From: SYAC01 sp046048055
GTDB taxonomy: Bacteria > Planctomycetota > Phycisphaerae > Phycisphaerales > SM1A02
Assembly (NCBI GenBank): GCA_046048055.1
Contig: JBJOGW010000062.1
Location: 1 to 44,200, forward strand
DNA length: 44,200 bases
Direction of reading: 5' to 3'
Numbering within the stretch: the first letter of the stretch is position 1; every line of letters starts with the position of its first letter. A program made the translations under genes and the position numbers. The notes beneath the pieces were generated by a model. It was not told the DNA's origin. It searched no databases and saw nothing but the letters and a program-made list of their open reading frames with translations. Of this stretch, positions 39,237-44,200 are shown piece after piece.

Positions 39237-40184
39237 TTACCCAAGCAAGGACTCCAGAACCGCCATGCGGGCGGCGACGCCATGAGTCACCTGACGAAGA
39301 ATTCGCACCCCCCCGTGCTCGTCGGCCACCGAATCATCGATCTCGACACCACGGTTGATAGGTCCCGGGTGCAAGACCACCGCATCGGATCGGAGTTTGG
39401 AAGCTCGTTCCTGGGTCAAACCGTACATAGTCCTATAATCGGTTGATATGCCATTCGATGCTCCTCGTTCCATTTGTATCCTCAGAAGCATGATCGCATC
39501 AAGATCATGAATGATCGAATCTAAATCATGATTGATCACGACAAGTTCAGAGTTAGATACGACCTTTGATTCGCTAATCGGAACCAGTGCCGGTGGACCA
39601 ATAAGAACCACTTGGCAGCCGAGAATCGTGAGCCCATGAATCGCCGAGTGAGCCACACGACTGTTGGCGATGTCTCCAACGATCCCAACCGTCTTTCCCT
39701 CCAGATTCCCAAGGGACTCGCGGAGCGTGACCAGGTCCAACAGCCCCTGGGTAGGGTGCTCATGCCGACCATCCCCAGCGTTGATCACCGGAATCCTCAC
39801 GCGGCGGGCGACCTGATGTGCCGCCCCTGAGATCGCCGAGCGCAACACGATCGCCCCCACGCCCATCGCCTCCACGTTCAGGGCCGTGTCGAGCAGCCCC
39901 TCGCCCTTGCTGGCGCTGGTGCCGGCAGCGCCCAACGTGAAGACTTGGCCGCCGAGCCTGTGCACGGCCGTCTCGAAACTGCAACGGGTCCTTGTGGAAT
40001 CCTCAAGGAAGATGTTCGCCACCACCCGACCCTGCAGGAGATCCTTGCGGGGAAGCCGCTGCTCGGCGATGGGCAGGTTGCTCTCCGCCGCATCAAGCAA
40101 CGCGGTGAGTTCCGCGCGGGAGAGACCCTCGATCTGCAGGAAGTCCTTCCTGTTCTTCACGGGAGGGCACGATATCCCATCCAT
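39237..40184 (-). CDS. pyrB: Aspartate carbamoyltransferase catalytic subunit
   Basis: 315 residues, the usual length. PyrB joins carbamoyl phosphate and aspartate in the second step of pyrimidine synthesis. The carbamoyl-phosphate loop is FLEDSTRTRCSFE (STRTR at 63-67), followed by GTSASKGEGLLDT, HEHPTQGLLDLVTL and the C-terminal HPGPINRGVEI. The start ATG has GGAGG seven bases upstream. Residues about 195-255, encoded by 39421-39600, come from DNA that is only about 43% G+C by hand count, against about 60-68% on either side, and contain the unusual repetitive stretch NHDLDSIIHDLDAIMLLRIQ. Reading frame and motifs stay intact across this patch. Carbamoyl phosphate would be supplied by the CarA-containing synthase encoded in part at 10 kb. 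Confidence 0.95.
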   Translation of the reverse strand: MDGISCPPVKNRKDFLQIEGLSRAELTALLDAAESNLPIAEQRLPRKDLLQGRVVANIFLEDSTRTRCSFETAVHRLGGQVFTLGAAGTSASKGEGLLDTALNVEAMGVGAIVLRSAISGAAHQVARRVRIPVINAGDGRHEHPTQGLLDLVTLRESLGNLEGKTVGIVGDIANSRVAHSAIHGLTILGCQVVLIGPPALVPISESKVVSNSELVVINHDLDSIIHDLDAIMLLRIQMERGASNGISTDYRTMYGLTQERASKLRSDAVVLHPGPINRGVEIDDSVADEHGGVRILRQVTHGVAARMAVLESLLG

Positions 40185-40215
40185 GGGCCCACCTCCGGCA
40201 CGCGGAAATCGGGGC

Positions 40216-40221
40216 TAGCCT
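40216..40221 (+). promoter_or_regulatory. Putative -10 box for the metallophosphoesterase gene
   Basis: TAGCCT, 6 bases before ATG 40228, in the 43-base divergent gap to pyrB. No Shine-Dalgarno sequence precedes the ATG, so leaderless initiation is likely. Confidence 0.45.
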
Positions 40222-40227
40222 GCCCGC

Positions 40228-40863
40228 ATGGCACGGACGGTGTGGGTCACGGCGGACACGCATTTCGGCGAATCCGGGGCGATGGCCATGTTCGGACGGC
40301 CGTTTCCGGATGCGCCGGCCATGGACGAGGCCCTGGTGGATGCCATCAACCGTTCCGTGGGCCGCCGCGACCGCCTGCTGCACCTGGGTGACTTCTGCGG
40401 CCCGCACCCTGAAGGCCGCGATGCGCAGGTGTCACATGCCATCCGGGTGCGCGATCGGATTCGCTGCCAGCGCATCACGCTGGTCCGTGGCAACCACGAC
40501 CCGGCCTCGCGACGCTTTCACGCCCTGTTCGAGGAGGTGCACGATCTCCTCTCCTGGCGGCACGGGGACGATCGACTTCGCGTGAACGCGTGCCACTGGC
40601 CCATGCGGCTCTGGCGAGGCCAGTACAAGGGCGGCGCGCTGATGCATGGGCATGCCCACGGCGGCCTGCGGCCCATCGACCGATCCGTGGACGTGGGCGT
40701 GGACGCGTGGTGCTTCCGACCGATCCCGCTGGAGTCGCTGCTGACGTGCCTGCGGCGCGTGCGTGTGGACGCCCCGACCGCATGGCCCCACGCGCTCCGG
40801 GGGCTGGATCCTGATGCGTTGCCGGACCTGACGTGGCCGGCGTTAGCATCCTCTTCGTGTTGA
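40228..40863 (+). CDS. Calcineurin-like metallophosphoesterase
   Basis: 211 residues. The metal-binding motifs of the family are in order: DTHFGE (D-x-H), LLHLGDFCG (GD), LVRGNHDPAS (GNHD), VNACHWPMRLW (H) and LMHGHAHGGL (GHxH). It should be a cytoplasmic two-metal phosphoesterase, and the small size and motif spacing resemble single-domain bacterial members of unknown substrate. It starts divergently from pyrB and is followed by two lipoprotein genes, the first beginning inside its last codons. No link in function among the three is evident from sequence. Confidence 0.9.
   Translation: MARTVWVTADTHFGESGAMAMFGRPFPDAPAMDEALVDAINRSVGRRDRLLHLGDFCGPHPEGRDAQVSHAIRVRDRIRCQRITLVRGNHDPASRRFHALFEEVHDLLSWRHGDDRLRVNACHWPMRLWRGQYKGGALMHGHAHGGLRPIDRSVDVGVDAWCFRPIPLESLLTCLRRVRVDAPTAWPHALRGLDPDALPDLTWPALASSSC
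40844..40849 (+). promoter_or_regulatory. Putative -10 box inside the metallophosphoesterase gene
   Basis: TAGCAT, 7 bases before GTG 40857. It lies within the 3' end of the upstream gene and would give the lipoprotein pair its own leaderless transcript. Confidence 0.35.
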
Positions 40864-41546
40864 TCGCCGCACTGCGAGCCTCGGCCCTGGCCCTGCTGAT
40901 GGCGGGCTGCGCCGCACAACCAGCCGTGGTCGGTCGAACACCCCTGGTTCCGATGAGCGCCAAAGTGGCCGAGGGAACCTGGGCACTCACCGATGATCGC
41001 AACGACACCTTCAACGTGATCCTTCGGGCCGATGGCTCGGCCACCAGCACGTGGAGCCGCGGCACCGACGGCGCCCGCGGCGAGCAGGGCGGATGGAGCC
41101 TTCGTGACGGCGAGGTGGTCGTGCAGTGGACCGACGGCTGGATCGACATCCTGCGGCTTGGCCGCTATGGCTACGAGAAGGTCTCCTACGCCCCGCAGGA
41201 TCGCGAGCGCGACCTTCCCAACAGCTTTGGTCAGGCGGTCAGGCTCTCCACCGACACCATGTGGTGGGTGGGCGTGTGGCGCACCACCAGCGTGTACGAC
41301 CGAACCGGCGGCGAGGAGCTGTTCGTGTGCCTGAGCAGCGATGGCTCGGCGGTCAAGAGCATCGACGCCATCAACACAGGCTGCTGGCAGATGCAGGCCG
41401 ATGGTGCGGCCATCCACTGGAGCGACGGCTGGTACACGCTGCTTCGACGGGAGGGCGAGGCCGTGAAGGGCCAAAGCTGGAAGCCGGGCGCGGACCACCA
41501 GGGTGAGCCCACCGGCAGCGACATCTGGCAGGAGGTGATCGAATGA
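40857..41546 (+). CDS. Lipoprotein with two tandem related domains
   Basis: 229 residues from GTG 40857. The N-terminus is a lipoprotein signal (MLIAALRASALALLMAGC) with lipidated C18. The mature part consists of two related units of about 75 residues, each with a W, a DGSA step, a second DG, then W.DGW...L.R.G (first unit RADGSATS ... VVQWTDGWIDILRLGRYG, second unit SSDGSAVK ... IHWSDGWYTLLRREGE). It is probably a small beta-rich, membrane-attached periplasmic protein. I do not recognise the family. GTG 40833 would also be in frame, but 40857 gives the cleaner signal peptide and has TAGCAT 7 bases before it; TTG 40860 is next. The stop overlaps the next gene as ATGA. Confidence 0.7.
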   Translation: MLIAALRASALALLMAGCAAQPAVVGRTPLVPMSAKVAEGTWALTDDRNDTFNVILRADGSATSTWSRGTDGARGEQGGWSLRDGEVVVQWTDGWIDILRLGRYGYEKVSYAPQDRERDLPNSFGQAVRLSTDTMWWVGVWRTTSVYDRTGGEELFVCLSSDGSAVKSIDAINTGCWQMQADGAAIHWSDGWYTLLRREGEAVKGQSWKPGADHQGEPTGSDIWQEVIE

Positions 41547-41797
41547 ACAGGCGAGCGATCGCGGCATGCGCACTTGGAACGCTGGGCGTCCTGACGTCGG
41601 GCTGCCAGCAGCAGCGGCTCTTCCCGGACTCCATGTCCCCCACGCAGCTGCAGCAGCAGGAGATGAACGCGGGCGGTCAGCGCCTGCCCTACTACGACCT
41701 CAACGAGGGCGACAACGAGGATCCCTGCTTCGACAACGCGGCCTATCCCAACATGGAGCAGCCGTGGTGGAACTCACCGGGATACATCGGCGGCTGA
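41543..41797 (+). CDS. Small lipoprotein of unknown function
   Basis: 84 residues. The signal peptide MNRRAIAACALGTLGVLTSG precedes a lipidated C21 with a proper lipobox (LTSGC). The mature part is Gln/Asn/Pro-rich, has one further Cys and ends in QPWWNSPGYIGG; there is no recognisable domain. The ATG overlaps the stop codon of the preceding lipoprotein gene (ATGA), so the two are translated together. The gene ends 12 bases before the convergent sugar dehydrogenase gene. It may be a cell-envelope accessory protein, but nothing in the sequence specifies its role. Confidence 0.75.
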   Translation: MNRRAIAACALGTLGVLTSGCQQQRLFPDSMSPTQLQQQEMNAGGQRLPYYDLNEGDNEDPCFDNAAYPNMEQPWWNSPGYIGG

Positions 41798-41809
41798 GCC
41801 TGCCGCGGC

Positions 41810-43000
41810 TCACTCGGTCGCCTCGACCCGCCAGAGGCTGCCGGGCCCCGACTCGCCGCCATCGAAGGCGCACAGCACCAGTTCGCCCGAGTTGAGCTCG
41901 CCGAAACTGCTCCACATGCTGTTCTGGCCCCGTCGGCGCCAGACCACCTTGGCATCACCGCACCGCGACTGGCCACATCGGATGCCCCAGATGGTTCCAA
42001 AGGCGTAGTCCGCATAGAGGTACACCCCCTGCAGCGCGGGCAGCCGCGTCCCGCGATAGACGAAGCCACCCGTCACGCTCACGCCCTCGGAGCGCGGATA
42101 CTCCGCGATCGGGTCGCGGTAGTCGGCGCCGAACGCGCCCGGCTTGCCGCCACCGAAGGCATGGAACCCTTCGCGCGGATTCCATCCGTAGTTGCCGCCC
42201 TTCTCGATGATGTCCACCTCCTCGAAGGCGTTCTGGCCGACGTCGCCGCCGTAGAGGCGTCCGGTGGCCCGGTCAAAGCTCATGCGCCACACGTTGCGAA
42301 GGCCATAGGCCCACACCTCCGGACGGGCGCCGGGCACCTCGACGAACGGATTGTCCTTGGGAACGCCGTAGGCCCTGTCCTGAGGCCGGTCGTCCACATC
42401 CAGCCGCAGCACCTTGCCCAGGAGCGATCCCAGGTTCTGCGCGTGCCCTTGCGGGTCGTTGGCGGCGCCGCCATCGCCGGTGCTCAGGTAGAGCATGCCA
42501 TCGCGGCCAAAGAGCGCGGTGCCGCCGTTGTGATTGCCCCAGGGCTGACCGATCTCCAGGATCACGCGCGCCGAGCCGATGTCGGGGCGTCCAGTGGTGG
42601 CATCCACCGTGAACTCCGTGAGCTCGGTGCGCAGGGGGCGGTTGGCCGAGTAGTACAGGTAGAGGCGGCGGTTCTCAGCGAACCGCGGATGAAAGGCCAT
42701 CGAGAGCAGGCCCTCCTCGTTGTGACGGCTGTGAACCTGCTCGCGGATGTCCATCCACACCGCGGGCTCCACGCCGGAAGGTTGCTCCAGGTCCAGCTTC
42801 AGGATGCGACCCGCCTGCTCCAGCACGTACAGGTGGCGGTCATCGCCCGGTGCCTGCAGCGCCTGCACCGGGCGGCGCAGTGACAGGCCCGGATACATCC
42901 GGGCCAGCCGAATCGAGGGCACCGGCAAGGACTCGGGCGGTGTCGACGATGCCGGAGCCTGCTGCAGAAGAACGCTCAGGATGGCGATGGCAAGGTGCAT
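41810..43000 (-). CDS. Exported PQQ-dependent sugar dehydrogenase (glucose/sorbosone dehydrogenase family)
   Basis: 396 residues. A short hydrophobic N-terminus (MHLAIAILSVLLQQAPA) is a probable signal peptide. The rest is a six-bladed beta-propeller of the GSDH family (soluble aldose dehydrogenase YliI-like): RHNEEGLLSMAFHPRFAENR, QPWGNHNGGTALFGRDGMLY, LSTGDGGAANDP, EVWAYGLRNVWRMSFD and DVGQNAFEEVD. The His-Asn-Glu-Glu and Gly-Asp-Gly-Gly motifs are typical of the PQQ and calcium sites, so oxidation of sugars in the periplasm is likely. Start ATG 43000 has GGAG seven bases upstream and lies inside the 3' end of the DUF72 gene (25-base overlap). Confidence 0.9.
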   Translation of the reverse strand: MHLAIAILSVLLQQAPASSTPPESLPVPSIRLARMYPGLSLRRPVQALQAPGDDRHLYVLEQAGRILKLDLEQPSGVEPAVWMDIREQVHSRHNEEGLLSMAFHPRFAENRRLYLYYSANRPLRTELTEFTVDATTGRPDIGSARVILEIGQPWGNHNGGTALFGRDGMLYLSTGDGGAANDPQGHAQNLGSLLGKVLRLDVDDRPQDRAYGVPKDNPFVEVPGARPEVWAYGLRNVWRMSFDRATGRLYGGDVGQNAFEEVDIIEKGGNYGWNPREGFHAFGGGKPGAFGADYRDPIAEYPRSEGVSVTGGFVYRGTRLPALQGVYLYADYAFGTIWGIRCGQSRCGDAKVVWRRRGQNSMWSSFGELNSGELVLCAFDGGESGPGSLWRVEATE

Positions 43001-44094
43001 GACGATCTCCGGGTTGAGGTGGACAGGATCTGGGACCGGGTCCGCAGCGCGTCGATGATGGACCCGGCCAGCAGCGGAATGGAAGCGGGCGCGGAGCCCT
43101 CGGCCTTGTTGTTGATGATCACGATCGCGTCCTGGCCGGCGTTCGTGGCCGCTGCCACCATCGCCGCCACCCCGTGCCGGGTATCCGGGTCCGGCGCCGC
43201 AAGGTCGCGAAAGGGGCTGAAGCGGGCTCGAGCCTCCTCGTAGCCCAGCCCGTGGCCCAGAAGCCAGCGCACCACCAGCGGCCCATGGGTCACGCTCCAC
43301 CCGGCCTGTTCCAGCAGGCCCTGCATGGTCCGCACATCCGGCATGCCGGTCATGACGCCGATCGCCGGCACGGCGTCGTGTGACCGGAGCACGGACACCA
43401 GTCGTTGCCCCGAGTCCGCTTTCAGAAAGCCGGGGTTGCGGAACTCCACCGCGTACCGAGGCCCTCGCGGCAACGCCGAGAGGAACCGATCCAGCCGATC
43501 CAGCACCTCGGTCTCGCCCGTCAGCGGCTCGCGAGGCCCCATGCGCAGCGCCGGGAACTGGAACACGATGGGGCCGCACCGCGCGCCCAGGCCCTCCACA
43601 TGCGGCGCGATCACCGCATCGCGCGCCCACGCCGCGTCCAGAAAGCGCGGGTTCACCGCGCCGTGCGCTCGCGCACGCACGGTGGACCCGAGCGTGGTGC
43701 CGTCCTCTTGAAGATTTGGGCGGGTGACGGCCTGGTGGGCCTTGACCAGGATCCGGAAGCCAGGCGGCGCCTGCGCGGCCAGATGCGACAGCGACTCCAC
43801 CGACGGCGTCTCGTAGAAGCTGCGATCCAGACCGACCGCTCGGTGCAGCGGGTGATGTGCGTAGGCCGCCAGGCCATGTGCGGCCAGATCCGTCGCCGGC
43901 GCGCGATCCGCGTAGACCGTGCCGCGCCATCCCGCGAACGACCAGCTGCTGGTTCCAAGGCGCACGGTCGCGGGAAGCGCCTGACGCAACGCGTCGTGCT
44001 CGCGGCAGGCGGGCGCAGGCGGCACACGCTCCATGGCCGCATCAGCCGGTGTCTGGCCGAAGAGCGAGGGACCCTCATGGCGGCGCGTGGCCAT
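42976..44094 (-). CDS. DUF72 family protein
   Basis: 372 residues from ATG 44094. DUF72 proteins are TIM-barrel-like, with no settled activity. The domain starts at VRLGTSSWSFAGWRGTVY (about residues 57-74), with YAHHPLHRAVGLDRSFYETP, RILVKAHQAVTRP, GPIVFQFPALR, RYAVEFRNPGFL and, near the end, AIVIINNKAEGSAPASI. The family usually has a C-terminal NNHFEGFAP-like motif, here INNKAEGSAPAS. The N-terminal 55 residues are an extension of low complexity. ATG 44094 is preceded on the coding strand by TACCGT at 6 bases; ATG 44133 would overlap the divergent gene. It probably shares a transcript with the downstream sugar dehydrogenase. Confidence 0.85.
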   Translation of the reverse strand: MATRRHEGPSLFGQTPADAAMERVPPAPACREHDALRQALPATVRLGTSSWSFAGWRGTVYADRAPATDLAAHGLAAYAHHPLHRAVGLDRSFYETPSVESLSHLAAQAPPGFRILVKAHQAVTRPNLQEDGTTLGSTVRARAHGAVNPRFLDAAWARDAVIAPHVEGLGARCGPIVFQFPALRMGPREPLTGETEVLDRLDRFLSALPRGPRYAVEFRNPGFLKADSGQRLVSVLRSHDAVPAIGVMTGMPDVRTMQGLLEQAGWSVTHGPLVVRWLLGHGLGYEEARARFSPFRDLAAPDPDTRHGVAAMVAAATNAGQDAIVIINNKAEGSAPASIPLLAGSIIDALRTRSQILSTSTRRSSCTLPSPS

Positions 44095-44100
44095 GAGCGA

Positions 44101-44106
44101 ACGGTA
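44101..44106 (-). promoter_or_regulatory. Putative -10 box for the DUF72 gene
   Basis: TACCGT on the minus strand, followed by 6 bases and ATG 44094. It fits TAnnnT but not the TAGnnT form seen at the other genes. Confidence 0.35.
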
Positions 44107-44119
44107 GCCGCCCTTTCCG

Positions 44120-44125
44120 TAGACT
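44120..44125 (+). promoter_or_regulatory. Putative -10 box for the last gene
   Basis: TAGACT, then 6 bases, then ATG 44132. It lies in the same 37-base gap as the box of the divergent DUF72 gene, so the two promoters would overlap. Confidence 0.4.
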
Positions 44126-44131
44126 TCCCGC

Positions 44132-44200
44132 ATGACCGCCCCGAACGCCCTTGGCAAGGGTGCCCGAGCCCTGCTGGCAGGGGCGTGTGCCGTGATCATC
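44132..44200 (+). CDS. Partial CDS, probable membrane protein
   Basis: Only 23 codons lie in the window (MTAPNALGKGARALLAGACA then VII). A short basic N-terminus passes into a hydrophobic segment, so a membrane helix or signal peptide starts here. The family cannot be told from this. The ATG is preceded at 6 bases by TAGACT, the arrangement seen at several other genes, which supports the start. Confidence 0.5.
   Translation, partial: MTAPNALGKGARALLAGACAVII

Noticed and set aside
43001..43930. N-terminal extension of the sugar dehydrogenase frame
   Set aside because: It runs through the DUF72 gene in another frame; ATG 43000 has a GGAG site and is followed by a signal-peptide-like segment.
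1..44200. tRNA, rRNA or CRISPR array
   Set aside because: I saw no cloverleaf with a CCA-type end, no rRNA-like conserved blocks and no regularly spaced direct repeats. The two palindromic elements are single dispersed copies, not an array.

Overview
The window looks like chromosomal DNA of a GC-rich bacterium, most probably a planctomycete of the class Phycisphaerae. The grounds are a short ECF-type sigma factor translationally coupled to a serine/threonine kinase with a WD40-like sensor half, an exosortase/EpsI exopolysaccharide locus, long Gly-rich and Pro/Ala-rich linkers, and a fragmentary division-and-wall (dcw) cluster. This placement is inference; there is no rRNA, tRNA, CRISPR array or complete transposase in the window. 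Coding density is high, and no gene-free stretch exceeds about 240 bases.

Layout. 1-4.8 kb: the 5' end of a membrane protein, RNase Y (rny), a TSUP (TauE/SafE) transporter with its DUF1634 partner, and an exported DUF4139 protein. 4.8-13.6 kb: rsmA, an RsbW-like/STAS partner-switch pair behind a large secretin, then carA and priA. 13.6-18 kb: E1 and E2 of the 2-oxoglutarate dehydrogenase complex. 18-22 kb: ECF sigma factor plus a 1069-residue kinase/WD40 receptor. 22-39 kb: one long minus-strand run, transcribed from 39.06 kb down to 22.01 kb. It holds a Wza-like exporter, exosortase, EpsI-like protein, a giant TPR protein, a Wzc-like co-polymerase, a sugar epimerase/dehydratase, a WecA/TagO-type glycosyl-1-phosphate transferase, rsmH, a LysM protein, an FtsL-like protein and FtsI. 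39-44.2 kb: pyrB, a metallophosphoesterase followed by two lipoproteins, a PQQ-type sugar dehydrogenase overlapping a DUF72 gene, and the first codons of a further gene.

How the genes work together. The 17-kb minus-strand run links surface polysaccharide synthesis and export and exosortase protein sorting to septal peptidoglycan synthesis. Many of its junctions are overlaps (4 to 14 bases) or gaps under 20 bases. The largest gaps are 94 bases (after the exporter) and 48 bases (after rsmH). The sigma/kinase pair and the STAS/RsbW pair are two separate signalling modules.

Most notable observations. (1) Two copies of a long palindromic intergenic element (4799-4917 and 13635-13754) share a 20-base core arm and two internal motifs; they look like a REP- or MITE-like family. 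(2) A recurrent TAGnnT (once TACCGT) box lies 6-8 bases before eight start codons, which suggests leaderless transcription. (3) The Wzc-like protein keeps a BY-kinase fold signature but lacks the Walker A lysine and both Walker A' acidic residues. (4) An AT-rich patch lies inside pyrB. (5) Exopolysaccharide, exosortase and cell-division genes are arranged as a single directional run with no exosortase substrate in view.
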